Shown in pieces: positions 49,995 to 59,255 of a DNA stretch of 64,000 nt (positions within the stretch are counted from its first letter, which is position 1; each line of letters opens with the position of its first letter). This DNA is from Gammaproteobacteria bacterium (GTDB lineage Bacteria; Pseudomonadota; Gammaproteobacteria; Steroidobacterales; Steroidobacteraceae), in NCBI GenBank assembly GCA_017577615.1, contig PKRE01000004.1, forward strand, positions 186,001-250,000. The letters are read 5' to 3'. The notes under the pieces were generated by a model that did not search any database, had not been told where the DNA came from, and saw nothing but the letters and a program-made list of their open reading frames with translations. A program made the translations under genes and the position numbers.

Positions 49995-50022
49995 AGAAAC
50001 CCGGCCAGAGTGCCGGGTTTCT
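49995..50022 (+). terminator. Rho-independent terminator after the TPR gene
   Basis: AGAAACCCGGC and GCCGGGTTTCT form an 11-bp stem with loop CAGAGT, followed by TGTTT. It is the clearest intrinsic terminator in the window and ends the exbBD/TPR transcript before lipA. Confidence 0.85.
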
Positions 50023-50084
50023 TGTTTCTGGCGGTATCATTAGCTCTTTGCCACCGTCGTGGCCCCCTACAGCAGCAAGCACTC

Positions 50085-51122
50085 GTGAGCAGTTTCAAAG
50101 GCATTCCCATCGTTCGCGGCGAGGCCCCACGCAGCGGCGACAAGTACCGAACTCCGCAGGGGTTCACTGCGATCAAGGACGGCATCAAGGCGACTGCCGG
50201 CACCGTCCCAATGAATCTCGGGCGCAAGCCGCACTGGCTGCGCGCGCCTATGCCAGCGGGAAAGGGGTTCGAGACCGTCAAAGCCACCGTGAAAGAGCAT
50301 CGGCTGGCGACCGTTTGCGAGGAGGCAAAGTGCCCGAACATCGGCGAATGCTGGAACGCGGGCACCGCGACGCTGATGCTGATGGGAGCCGTGTGCACAC
50401 GCGCCTGCCGCTTCTGCTCGGTGGACACGGGTAATCCGCGCGGCTGGCTCGATCCCGATGAGCCCATCAACAGCGCCCGTACCGTGCAGCTGATGCGGCT
50501 CAAGTACGTCGTGCTCACCTCAGTGAATCGGGACGATCTTCCCGATGGCGGCGCCAGCCATTTCGCAGCCTGCGTGCGCGAGATCAAGAGGCTTTGTCCG
50601 CAAACGGCGGTGGAAGCGCTGACCCCTGACTTCCAAGGTAATCATGCGCATGTCGAAATCGTGGTCGATAGCGGCGTCGATGTCTTTGCGCAGAACGTTG
50701 AGACGGTGCGTCGCCTCACGCATCCCGTGCGCGATCCCCGAGCCGGCTACGAGCAGACGCTCGATGTGCTGGCGCATGCGAAGAAGCATCGTCCCGACGT
50801 TCTCACCAAGACGAGCCTCATGCTCGGACTCGGCGAGACCGATGAGGAGATCTATGAAGCCATGCGCGATATTCGCGCGGCGCGTGTCGATATCCTGACC
50901 CTCGGGCAATACTTGCGTCCAACGCCCAATCATCTGCCCGTTGAGCGCTGGGTGACGCCGCAGGAGTTCGAGCGTTATCGCGAGCAGGCGCTCGCGCTCG
51001 GTTTTCTCGAGTGCGTGTCGGGGCCGCTCGTGCGCTCGAGCTATCGGGCTGAGCGGGCGCTCGAGCGCAACAACGCTGGTGTCCTGTTGACCGCGCAGCA
51101 GGTTGCTGATGCGACACGATGA
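50085..51122 (+). CDS. lipA: Lipoyl synthase LipA
   Basis: Radical-SAM enzyme inserting two sulfurs into octanoyl groups; 345 residues from GTG 50085, which excludes the terminator overlapped by a longer frame. Auxiliary cluster CEEAKCPNIGECW and radical-SAM cluster CTRACRFCSVDTG are intact, with LMLGLGETDEEI downstream. It serves GcvH, among other lipoylated proteins. Confidence 0.95.
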   Translation: MSSFKGIPIVRGEAPRSGDKYRTPQGFTAIKDGIKATAGTVPMNLGRKPHWLRAPMPAGKGFETVKATVKEHRLATVCEEAKCPNIGECWNAGTATLMLMGAVCTRACRFCSVDTGNPRGWLDPDEPINSARTVQLMRLKYVVLTSVNRDDLPDGGASHFAACVREIKRLCPQTAVEALTPDFQGNHAHVEIVVDSGVDVFAQNVETVRRLTHPVRDPRAGYEQTLDVLAHAKKHRPDVLTKTSLMLGLGETDEEIYEAMRDIRAARVDILTLGQYLRPTPNHLPVERWVTPQEFERYREQALALGFLECVSGPLVRSSYRAERALERNNAGVLLTAQQVADATR

Positions 51123-51198
51123 CCGAGGCGTGAACGCAGAGCTGGCACGTGGTGCACCCCGGTCGTTGCCCTGCCGTCTGCTTGTGATGTAGGCACTC

Positions 51199-51876
51199 AT
51201 GGCAGCCACTGATCTTGCTTCTCACGAGGACGCGTGCCGTGGCACGCGTCGTTCGCCTCTGTTGAAGTGGCTCGGTCGCGTCGAGTACGAGCCGACGTGG
51301 CGCTCAATGCAACGGTTGACGGATCAGCGCGACACCGAGACGCGCGATGAGATCTGGTTCCTGGAGCATCCGCCCGTCTTCACGCTCGGCTTGAATGCGT
51401 CTCGCGAGCACGTCCTGGCGCCTGCCGATATCCCCGTGGTGCAGATCGATCGCGGCGGTCAGGTGACCTATCACGGGCCTGGCCAGCTCGTCGTTTATCC
51501 GCTCATCGACGTGCGTCGGTTCGGTATCGGCGTGCGCCAGCTCGTCATGTCGCTCGAGAACGCCGTCATCTCGTTTGTCGCGCAGTGGGGAATCGTGGCG
51601 AGCGGAAGGCGCGATGCACCGGGCGTCTACGTCGACGGGCGCAAGCTCGCGAGCATCGGCTTGCGTATTCGTCGCGGCTGCACGTATCACGGGCTGGCGT
51701 TCAACATTGCGATGGACCTGGAGCCGTTCCGCCGCATCAATCCTTGCGGCTTTCGCGGTCTCGAGGTGATTGATCTGAAGACGCTTGGGGTGGACACTGA
51801 CGTTCATACCGCCGCGCGCGCGTTCGCTCCGCACTTGCTGCGCGCGCTCGGGTTGCAGGATGGGGAATGGGAGTAG
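51199..51876 (+). CDS. lipB: Octanoyltransferase LipB
   Basis: Transfers octanoate from ACP to apo-proteins; 225 residues. Motifs: EHPPVFTLGLNASREHV, DRGGQVTYHGPGQLVVYPLI, catalytic Lys in DGRKLASIGLRIRRG and Cys in INPCGFRGLEV. The order lipA-lipB reverses that of E. coli but the pair stays next to ybeD-dacA. Confidence 0.94.
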   Translation: MAATDLASHEDACRGTRRSPLLKWLGRVEYEPTWRSMQRLTDQRDTETRDEIWFLEHPPVFTLGLNASREHVLAPADIPVVQIDRGGQVTYHGPGQLVVYPLIDVRRFGIGVRQLVMSLENAVISFVAQWGIVASGRRDAPGVYVDGRKLASIGLRIRRGCTYHGLAFNIAMDLEPFRRINPCGFRGLEVIDLKTLGVDTDVHTAARAFAPHLLRALGLQDGEWE

Positions 51877-51950
51877 GGCTTGGGGCTGGGCTCTGGGCTC
51901 TGGTGGAAGGCGCGCCAGCGCGCTGGCTCAGTTCCCAGCCCCGAGCCCCT
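51876..51950. repeat. Dispersed GC-rich intergenic repeat (copies 3 and 3', inverted pair)
   Basis: GGGCTTGGGGCTGGGCTCTG (from 51882) faces GTTCCCAGCCCCGAGCCCCT (51931-51950) across CGCGCCAGCGCGCTGG. The two halves can fold into a large imperfect hairpin between converging lipB and ybeD, which may act as a bidirectional terminator. Confidence 0.5.
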
Positions 51951-52210
51951 CACAACACCACCAACACCTTCTCGCACGAGGTCAGCTCGCGATAGAGCGC
52001 ATCGAGCTGCTCGCGGCTCTGTGCTTGAAACGTGCACGTGATGCTGAGGTATTTGCCGTCCCTGCTGGGGCGTTCCTCGATGCACGACACATCAATCGGC
52101 CCGGTGTGCTTCTGTACGATGCCGACCACGAGGCTGCGAAAGTCAGCGCTGCGCCGTCCCATCACTTTGAGCGGGAACTCACACGGGAACTGGAAGAGCG
52201 TATCGGTCAT
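51950..52210 (-). CDS. ybeD: DUF493 protein YbeD
   Basis: 86-residue protein of the DUF493 family with an ACT-like fold (FQFPCEFPLKVMGRRSADFR, SITCTFQAQSREQLDALYRE, ELTSCEKVLVVL at the end). Function unknown. It lies between dacA and the lip genes, the standard gammaproteobacterial arrangement. Confidence 0.94.
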   Translation of the reverse strand: MTDTLFQFPCEFPLKVMGRRSADFRSLVVGIVQKHTGPIDVSCIEERPSRDGKYLSITCTFQAQSREQLDALYRELTSCEKVLVVL

Positions 52211-52318
52211 GGGGATGGCTCGCTGGTACGTCGCTGCTCGCGCAGCGTCCCGAGTCTGAACGGCAGGGGCACGGCGGGCGGCGAAGATCCTGCCGCTCGC
52301 GGCTGGCGAGCGGCCGTT

Positions 52319-53542
52319 TCATCGTAACCAGAGCATGACGTCGTCGACGAGGCGACCGAAGAAACCGGCTTCAGCGATGTCGCTGTCGACGTGCACTGGA
52401 TAGGTTGCGAGCGTCGCATCGCCGAGAATGACACGAAGCTGCCCGACCGGCGCGTCCCGCGTGAGGGGAGCGACAAGGGGCTCGGTGACATCGGCGGCCA
52501 CGCTGAGCAACGCCTCCTGCCCGCGCGGAACCGTTGCGTACACATCTTGTGGGACGCTGAGCGTCGCGGAGTCGCGTTCGCCCTTCCACACACGCAACGT
52601 CAGGAGAGGCTGGTTGGCGGAGTACAGCTTGCGTGTCTGATAGAACCCGAAGCCGTAGTTGAGCAGGGCCGCGCTGGCATCTTCGCGCGCGCGCACGGAG
52701 GGCGCGCCCATGACAACCGAGATGAGACGCATGCCATCTCGTTCAGCGGACGCGACCAGACAGTACCCTGCGGAAGAGGTATGGCCGGTCTTGAGGCCGT
52801 CCACCGAGGGGTCGCGATACAGCAGGCCGTTGCGGTTCGACTGCGTGATGTTGTTCCAGGTGAACTCGCGCTGCGAGTACCACTTGTAGTACTCGGGATA
52901 CTCACGGATGAGCGCGGCCGACAACAACGCGATGTCGTGTGCGGTCGTGTAGTGGTCGGGAGCCGGCATGCCCGGTGAGTTCTGGAAGCGGGTGTTCGTC
53001 ATGCCGAGCCGTTGAGCGTATTGATTCATGAGGTCCACGAAGACGGGCTCGCTGCCCGCAACGTGCTCGGCGAGCGCTACGGTCGCGTCGTTTCCCGATT
53101 GGACGATCATCCCTTGGATGAGGTTCTCGACGCTCACGAGCGAGCCTGCCTCCACGAACATTCGAGAGCCTTCCTGGCTGCGCGCATAGGCACTGATGCG
53201 CACCATGTCGTCGAGCTTGATGCGCCCGTCCTTGAGCGCGTGGAAGACCGCATACGCCACCATGAGCTTGGTCAGGCTCGCCGGCTCGAGGCGTTCGTGC
53301 TCATTGCTCGCGGCGAGCACCTGACCGGTGCGATAGTCCATCAGAAAGTACCCCTTGGCCGGCACCTGCGGCGGAGCAGGGATAGGGAGCGGCTTGGCGG
53401 ACGGATCGTCCGTGGCAGTCACGCCTGGAATGGGCGGCGGCAACGCTGACGCACTGGCCTCGGCCGGCGTGGAAGTTTCGGAGCAACCGCTCGCGAGAAA
53501 TGCGAGCACGAGGATCAGACAGGACAGTACGCGTGAAATCAT
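52319..53542 (-). CDS. dacA: D-alanyl-D-alanine carboxypeptidase (PBP5/6 type)
   Basis: Trims pentapeptides in the wall; 407 residues. Active-site motifs: SLTK in EPASLTKLMVAY, SGN in VQSGNDATVA, KTG in VDGLKTGHTSSAGY. The C-terminal amphipathic helix FFGRLVDDVMLWLR is the usual membrane anchor. Unusually, the N-terminus ends in a lipobox (LAFLASGC, Cys20) followed by a Pro-rich linker, so it looks like a lipoprotein as well. Start ATG 53542 gives the normal signal; a longer frame adds 12 residues. Confidence 0.93.
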   Translation of the reverse strand: MISRVLSCLILVLAFLASGCSETSTPAEASASALPPPIPGVTATDDPSAKPLPIPAPPQVPAKGYFLMDYRTGQVLAASNEHERLEPASLTKLMVAYAVFHALKDGRIKLDDMVRISAYARSQEGSRMFVEAGSLVSVENLIQGMIVQSGNDATVALAEHVAGSEPVFVDLMNQYAQRLGMTNTRFQNSPGMPAPDHYTTAHDIALLSAALIREYPEYYKWYSQREFTWNNITQSNRNGLLYRDPSVDGLKTGHTSSAGYCLVASAERDGMRLISVVMGAPSVRAREDASAALLNYGFGFYQTRKLYSANQPLLTLRVWKGERDSATLSVPQDVYATVPRGQEALLSVAADVTEPLVAPLTRDAPVGQLRVILGDATLATYPVHVDSDIAEAGFFGRLVDDVMLWLR

Positions 53543-53621
53543 CGTTGCGTTCGACTCAACAAGGACGCGCGATAACAAGGGCGCGACGGATTCTATCCAC
53601 CCCGCGATCCGGCGAATAGGC

Positions 53622-54437
53622 TCAATCGGACGCGAGCCGTGCGTCCTCTAGGCCGAGCGATCGCAACTTGGCGAGCAGGCGATCGAACTCGCCAACGCTC
53701 GGCAGTGGACCGATGCGAACACGATACAGCGTGCGCCCGTCGACATTATCCCGACGCACGAAGCTGTTCTCGATGCCGTGCGAGCGCAGCCGCTGCAGGA
53801 GGGTGGTGGCGTTGTGCTCGCTGCTGAACGCCCCCGCCTGCACGTAGATGCTCGAAGGCGCAGACGGCGCGCTCGGTGAGTCTTGCGGCGTCAACGCCCG
53901 CACCTCGACGAACGCCGTTCCATCCTTGAGCATGTCGAGCTTGGCGGCGGCGGTGTACGAAAGATCGATGATACGGCCGTCCTTGAAGGGACCGCGATCG
54001 TTGACGCGCACGACGACGCTTTTGCCGTTCTGCAAGTTGGTCACGCGCACATACGTCGGCAGAGGCAGCGTCTTATGCGCAGCCGTCATGGCGTACATGT
54101 TGTAGCGCTCGCCGCTCGAGGTGAGCCCGGAGTGAAAACCCGGCCCGTACCAGGAAGCGATACCGCGCTCGACATAGCCGGTGGCATCGCTCATGACGAA
54201 GTAGCGCTTGCCGTTCACGTCATAGAAAGGTGGATTGCCTCGCGCAGACCTCGGCTCCGCACGCGGTACCGCATCGGGGATCTTCGCGATCTCGCTGGGT
54301 GTCGGAGGGGTGGGCAGCGGCGAGGGTGGACGTGGCGGATGTCGGACGCTTACACAGCCCGCGAGCGTGACGGCGAGGAGCAGGAAGATCCATTGCGCGT
54401 GGGCCAACGCGCGGCGCACTGGATTACTTGGCCGCAT
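53622..54437 (-). CDS. rlpA: Septal lytic transglycosylase RlpA-like
   Basis: 271 residues; lipobox LAGC at Cys28, DPBB domain (ERGIASWYGPGFHSGLTSSG, RVNDRGPFKDGRIIDLSYTA) and a C-terminal SPOR domain (SIYVQAGAFSSEHNATTLLQ). The catalytic Asp of active relatives fits the NDRGPF motif. Its ATG overlaps the mltB stop region by 14 bases. Confidence 0.93.
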   Translation of the reverse strand: MRPSNPVRRALAHAQWIFLLLAVTLAGCVSVRHPPRPPSPLPTPPTPSEIAKIPDAVPRAEPRSARGNPPFYDVNGKRYFVMSDATGYVERGIASWYGPGFHSGLTSSGERYNMYAMTAAHKTLPLPTYVRVTNLQNGKSVVVRVNDRGPFKDGRIIDLSYTAAAKLDMLKDGTAFVEVRALTPQDSPSAPSAPSSIYVQAGAFSSEHNATTLLQRLRSHGIENSFVRRDNVDGRTLYRVRIGPLPSVGEFDRLLAKLRSLGLEDARLASD

Positions 54438-55419
54438 CGCGCATGAAACCCTCGATAGCCTGGCCGAGGTCGTTGACTGCCATCGCATACATCGTGCTGC
54501 GGTTGTAGCGTGTGATGACGTAGAAGTTCGTGAAACCGACGCGATACTCCGGTCCGTTCTTGCCCTGACCGACTACGAGCATGGCAGGTGTGTCCGGCGG
54601 CATCGTCGTCTCGAATTCGACGCCCTTGTCGCGCAGCGATTGGACGGTTTCGTTGAGCGCGATCGTCGAGACATCGAATGCGCTGAGGTCGTCGCTCGCG
54701 AGCGCGGCGTTCACGATGACCGGCTCGTTGTGTCGCCAGCCGTGACCGTGCAAGTAATTGGCGATCGAGCCGATGATGTCGTCCCAGCTGTTCCACAGAT
54801 CGCGTTTGCCGTCGCCATCGGCGTCGACCGCAAACTTACGGTAGCTCGTCGAGATGAATTGCGGCGCGCCCATCGCGCCGGCATACGAGCCAAGCGCCTT
54901 GCGAGCGTCGACGTTCTCTTCGCGCGTGAGCAACAGGAACTGCACGAGCTCGCCTCTGAAGAACTGGGCACGCGGCGGATAGTCGAAGGCGAGCGTCGCC
55001 AGCGCATCGATGACGCGATAGCGTCCAGTGATGCGGCCGAAGGCGGTTTCGACGCCGAGAATGCCGACGATGGTTGAGGCGAGTCGCTCGTCACCAAGCG
55101 ACCTGAGGCGTTCGCCATGCGCCATCCAGAAGTCGGCACCTTGCTGGATGCGCTGCTCGGTGAGGAACCGTTCGCGATACTCGTACCAGGGGACGACACG
55201 TTCGGCCGGACGACTGATGGCATCAAGGATCGACTGTTGGGTCTTGGCTTGCGCGAGAAGCGCTTCGACTTCGCTGCGTGCAAAGCCGTGCACTGTGCTC
55301 ATCTCGTCGATGAAGGCGCGCACCTCTGGTCGTGTGATGTCGAGCGCGAGAGCGGGGAAGGCGAGGCAGCTGACAAGAAAGGCGAAATAGGCTCGCAACA
55401 CAAGTTCCCTTGAAGCCAT
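54424..55419 (-). CDS. mltB: Lytic murein transglycosylase B
   Basis: Cleaves glycan strands to 1,6-anhydroMurNAc; 331 residues. Signal peptide with AYFAFLVSCLAFPALAL lacking a lipobox at its cleavage site, so it is probably periplasmic. Catalytic Glu in GILGVETAFGRITGRYRVID. Other MltB landmarks: VPWYEYRERFLTEQRIQQG and SYAGAMGAPQFISTSYRKFA. Start ATG 55419. It is part of rodA-mltB-rlpA. Confidence 0.94.
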   Translation of the reverse strand: MASRELVLRAYFAFLVSCLAFPALALDITRPEVRAFIDEMSTVHGFARSEVEALLAQAKTQQSILDAISRPAERVVPWYEYRERFLTEQRIQQGADFWMAHGERLRSLGDERLASTIVGILGVETAFGRITGRYRVIDALATLAFDYPPRAQFFRGELVQFLLLTREENVDARKALGSYAGAMGAPQFISTSYRKFAVDADGDGKRDLWNSWDDIIGSIANYLHGHGWRHNEPVIVNAALASDDLSAFDVSTIALNETVQSLRDKGVEFETTMPPDTPAMLVVGQGKNGPEYRVGFTNFYVITRYNRSTMYAMAVNDLGQAIEGFMRDAAK

Positions 55420-55460
55420 CGAGTTGGAAGGACAGCGCCCCAGCGCTTGTGACTTGCTCG

Positions 55461-56600
55461 TCAACGGCCGACGAGTCTGCGTTTTGCACAGAGCGACATG
55501 AGAATACCGAAACCAGCCATGAGGGTCACCATGGCTGTGCCGCCGTAGCTGATGAATGGTAGCGGGACGCCGACCACCGGCAGCAGACCCGTCACCATCC
55601 CCGTGTTCACGAACACATAAACGCAAAAAGTGAGACTCAATGCGCCGGCCGAGAGCCGTGCGAATGTGTCTTGTGCCGTAGTGGAGAGATAGAGCGCACG
55701 GCCGATGACGAACAGGTACAGCGCGATGACGGTGAGCAAGCCGATCAAGCCCCATTCCTCACCGATCACCGCGAACACGAAGTCCGTGGATCGCTCCGGC
55801 AGAAACTCGAGCTGCGCCTGACTGCCATTGAGATAGCCTTTGCCGAAGACACCGCCCGAGCCGATGGCGATCTGCGACTGGATGATGTGATAGCCGGCCC
55901 CGAGCGGATCGCTCTGCGGATCGAGGAACGTGAGCACGCGTTGTTTCTGGTAGTCGTGAAGAAAGAACTGCCAGGCCACGAATGCGGTGGGCACGAGCAA
56001 GGCGATCATTGCACCGATGTAGCGCAGCTGCAGACCTGCGAGCAGCAGGACCATCGCGCCCGAGCAGGCGACCAGGAGCGCGGTGCCGAGGTCGGGTTGC
56101 TCGGCGATCAGCAGCGTGGGTATCCCGATCGCGAGCAAGAGCAGCAGCACGGTGATTGAGTTGGGCGGCAGCGGGCGCTCGTGCAGGTACCACGCACAGG
56201 CAAGCGGCACTGCCAGCTTCATGATCTCGGAGGGTTGAAAGCGGACGAGGCCGAGGTCGAGCCAGCGCTGCGCGCCCATCGCGATGTCGCCGCTCACCAT
56301 GACGAGGACGAGCAGCGCGAGCCCGGTCAAATATACCCATGGCGTCGCCGTGCGGATGACGCGTGGTGGCACTTGCGCCAAGGCGACCATCGCAACCATG
56401 CCGAGACCGAAGCGGATGAGCTGGGCCTCGAGATAACTGAAACTTTGCCCCGAGGCACTGAAGATAACGATGCTGCCGACGGCACCGATGAGGCACAGCC
56501 CGACGAACAGTGGTCCGTCGAGGTGCAGCGCGAAGAGCAGTCGCGCAGTACCCGTGAGCGTGCGTTGAGTGCGTGAGCTGGCGAGCACTTGGTAACTCAT
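55461..56600 (-). CDS. rodA: Rod-shape glycosyltransferase RodA
   Basis: SEDS peptidoglycan polymerase working with PBP2; 379 residues and about ten helices. SEDS landmarks: VRFQPSEIMKLAVPLACAWY, QPDLGTALLVACSGAMVLLL, FAVIGEEWGLIGLLTVIALY and GVPLPFISYGGTAMVTLMAG. Overlaps mrdA by 4 bases (ATGA). Confidence 0.95.
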   Translation of the reverse strand: MSYQVLASSRTQRTLTGTARLLFALHLDGPLFVGLCLIGAVGSIVIFSASGQSFSYLEAQLIRFGLGMVAMVALAQVPPRVIRTATPWVYLTGLALLVLVMVSGDIAMGAQRWLDLGLVRFQPSEIMKLAVPLACAWYLHERPLPPNSITVLLLLLAIGIPTLLIAEQPDLGTALLVACSGAMVLLLAGLQLRYIGAMIALLVPTAFVAWQFFLHDYQKQRVLTFLDPQSDPLGAGYHIIQSQIAIGSGGVFGKGYLNGSQAQLEFLPERSTDFVFAVIGEEWGLIGLLTVIALYLFVIGRALYLSTTAQDTFARLSAGALSLTFCVYVFVNTGMVTGLLPVVGVPLPFISYGGTAMVTLMAGFGILMSLCAKRRLVGR

Positions 56601-58549
56601 TCGGTGTTACGCGGCGCGGGCGCGGCACGAGCCGGCTGGCGCTTCGCCTCTTGTTCAGCGAGCTGTTCGGGCGTCAGTAGGTACACGTCGAGTATCCGGC
56701 GTGCGACAGGCGCGGCATAGGCGCTGCCGCCACCGGGCGCATTCTCGATCACCACGGCGACCGCGAGCTTCGGGTCGTCCACGGGTGCGAACGCGACGAA
56801 CAAGGCGTGATCACGTAGGTGCTCGGCCAGTTCGTCGGCTTTTCGCATACGCTCAGTCGCTGCGACGGTGAAGACCTGAGCGGTGCCGCTCTTGCCTGCC
56901 ATCTTGTACGGTGCGCCGGCTGCGGCCGCACGCGCGGTGCCATACGGAGCGTTGGTCACGTCGTACATGCCCTCGATGGCGAAGTCCCACGCGAGCGGAT
57001 CGGTCGTCTTGGCGTCGGGCAACGGCACGGGTTCCAGCTCTCGAATCTCGCCGGTCTGCGCGTTGCGAATGGCGCGCACGAGCCGGGGCTGAAAGCGCTT
57101 GCCGCGGGCGGCGAGCGTTGCGGTCGCATGCGCAAGCTGCAACGGTGTCGTCGTCAGATAGCCTTGTCCGATGCCGACGCTGATGGTGTCGCCCGGGTAC
57201 CAGATCTTCGCCTCGGGGCGCGTGAACGCGCGGCGCTTCCATTCCGTCGACGGCAGGATGCCCTCCCGTTCGCCAGGGATATCGATACCGGTGCGTTGTC
57301 CGAGGCCGAACTGATAAAGGAAGTCGTGGATCCGATCGATGCCCATCAAGTTGGCGATGTCGTAGAAGTACACATCGCAAGAGGTGGCGATCGCCTTGCG
57401 CATATTGACGGTTCCGTGTCCCTCGCGTTTCCAATCGCGACGCGGACGGTCGCGTCCGCCGGGCATGCGCCAGATGCCGCGGCAAAACCGTGTCTCATTC
57501 GGCGTGATCACACCGGCTTCCAGTGCCGCCAGCGCCATCAGCGGCTTGACTGTGGAGCCAGGCGGATACACGCCGCGCAGCGCGCGATCGTACATCGGTC
57601 GGGCGGGATCCTCGGTGAGCGCGAGGTACTCGGCGCGCGTCAAGCCGCGTGCGAACAAGTTCGGGTCGAACCCCGGGGTGCTCACGAAGGCAATGATGTC
57701 ACCGTTGGCCGGATCGATGGCGACGGCGGCGGCGCGGTAGCCGCGCAGCGCTTCTTCTGCCGCCTGCTGAACGCGTTGATCGATCGTCAGATACAGATCG
57801 TTGCCGGCGAGCGGCTCTTGGCGCTCGAGCTTGACGGCCTCGTTACCGATGCGCTCGACCGTGCGGCCTTGCGCATTCACGAGTAGCTGCTGAAATCCCG
57901 TGCGGCCGTGAAGCTCCGCTTCGTACGCACGCTCGACCCCAGTCTTGCCCGTCAGGGTCGTGCCCGCGTACTCCTTCATGTTGAGGCGCTTCTTGTCCTC
58001 CTCGCTGATCGCTCCGACGTAGCCGATCGCGTGCACGCCGGTGCTGCCGAGAGGGTAGTAGCGCGTGAGGCGGGGGCGAATCTCGACGCCCGGGAACTGA
58101 TGCTGACGCGCTGCGAACCTCGCGAGCTCCTCTTCGGTGAGCTGCAGCTTGATGGGCACGGCATCGAAGCTGCGTCGTGAGTGGATGTCCTTGAGGAGGG
58201 CAGGAATGGCTGCCGCTTCGATCAGACCCAGCTCTGCCAGCCCCGACAATGTGGCATCGAGATCCTCGACTTGCTCGCGGGTCAGCTCGAGCTGGTACGA
58301 GGGGACGTTTGTCGCGAGCGGTACACCGTTACGGTCGAAGATCAGCCCTCGATTGGGCGGAATCGGCTCGATCTTGATGCGATTACCCTGCGAGAGCGCA
58401 GCGAAATAGTCATAGCGCACGACCTGTAGCCACACCAGGCGCGCCACCACTGCCCCGAGCGCGAGCACCATCAAAATAGCGGCCGCGATCGCACGACGCT
58501 CGAAGAGCCGCTGCTCGGCGTGGTGATCTTTGATGCGGACGGTCGGCAT
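56597..58549 (-). CDS. mrdA: Penicillin-binding protein 2 (MrdA)
   Basis: Transpeptidase for lateral wall growth; 650 residues. N-terminal helix (AIAAAILMVLALGAVVARLV), dimerisation domain (NRIKIEPIPPNRGLIFDRNG), then active-site motifs STVK in YPPGSTVKPLMAL, SCD (SxN-type) in IATSCDVYFYD and KSGT in MAGKSGTAQVF. Partner of RodA. A possible TATGAT -10 (58665-58670, minus) lies 116 bases upstream without a clear -35. Confidence 0.96.
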   Translation of the reverse strand: MPTVRIKDHHAEQRLFERRAIAAAILMVLALGAVVARLVWLQVVRYDYFAALSQGNRIKIEPIPPNRGLIFDRNGVPLATNVPSYQLELTREQVEDLDATLSGLAELGLIEAAAIPALLKDIHSRRSFDAVPIKLQLTEEELARFAARQHQFPGVEIRPRLTRYYPLGSTGVHAIGYVGAISEEDKKRLNMKEYAGTTLTGKTGVERAYEAELHGRTGFQQLLVNAQGRTVERIGNEAVKLERQEPLAGNDLYLTIDQRVQQAAEEALRGYRAAAVAIDPANGDIIAFVSTPGFDPNLFARGLTRAEYLALTEDPARPMYDRALRGVYPPGSTVKPLMALAALEAGVITPNETRFCRGIWRMPGGRDRPRRDWKREGHGTVNMRKAIATSCDVYFYDIANLMGIDRIHDFLYQFGLGQRTGIDIPGEREGILPSTEWKRRAFTRPEAKIWYPGDTISVGIGQGYLTTTPLQLAHATATLAARGKRFQPRLVRAIRNAQTGEIRELEPVPLPDAKTTDPLAWDFAIEGMYDVTNAPYGTARAAAAGAPYKMAGKSGTAQVFTVAATERMRKADELAEHLRDHALFVAFAPVDDPKLAVAVVIENAPGGGSAYAAPVARRILDVYLLTPEQLAEQEAKRQPARAAPAPRNTE

Positions 58550-58560
58550 GTCACGGGTGA

Positions 58561-58586
58561 CTGGGCTTTGGGCTCCAGGCTGTGGT
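58561..58586. repeat. Dispersed GC-rich intergenic repeat (copy 4)
   Basis: GGGCTTTGGGCTCCAGGCTG (58563-58582) in the 181-base gap between mreD and mrdA. No gene is found in the gap. Confidence 0.4.
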
Positions 58587-58730
58587 CAGAAAGCATATCC
58601 GCGGGCGAGTCGGCCTTCTGCGTCGTTGAGGCTCGCAACGCGGTGCATGACCTTCAATCGCAATCATACGCGACCACGTCGTCTCTTCTTTATCTAGCCG
58701 GAGCCAGGCGCCACTGCCAGAGCGCAACCT

Positions 58731-59219
58731 TCAGCGGTTGCGCCGGCGATTCCACGTGTCCAAGAACGCGACCAGCACCGGCCACAGAAGTGTGCTCGTC
58801 AGCACTGGCAGCCAGCGCGTCCACGTGGTGATCGCAGGCCCGATGATGCCGTCGATCCAGAAGACGATGAACTCGTACAGCGCGAGCAGCATGAACACCG
58901 TGAGTGTCTGGTGCCAAATCGGAAAGACGCGCATGCGCAGCTGGAACTTGTGCGTCAGGAAGGCGACCAGCAAGAATGCCAGCGCATGTTGTCCAAGGAT
59001 GGGACCGGTGAGCAGGTCGAGCGCGAGCCCGCAGACCCATGCAAACGTCAGTCCCGCAATGCGCGGTGCGCTCAACGACCAGTAGATGACGAGCAGCAAC
59101 AGCAGCTCGGGGCGCGCCTTCTCGATGACATCCGGCAGCTGCGTGATCGCGAACATCAGCGCGACCAGGGCCGTCACCACGACGCGTGCTGGACGGATGC
59201 GTTCTTCAGTTACGGGCAT
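58731..59219 (-). CDS. mreD: Rod shape-determining protein MreD
   Basis: Inner-membrane protein of 162 residues with about five helices (ELLLLLVIYWSLSAPRIAGL, LDLLTGPILGQHALAFLLVA, ALYEFIVFWIDGIIGPAITT). Typical MreD length and topology; follows mreC and precedes mrdA. Confidence 0.92.
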   Translation of the reverse strand: MPVTEERIRPARVVVTALVALMFAITQLPDVIEKARPELLLLLVIYWSLSAPRIAGLTFAWVCGLALDLLTGPILGQHALAFLLVAFLTHKFQLRMRVFPIWHQTLTVFMLLALYEFIVFWIDGIIGPAITTWTRWLPVLTSTLLWPVLVAFLDTWNRRRNR

Positions 59220-59255
59220 CGGCTTGTTGCGGCATCGTCGATCGTTGCAGCATCG

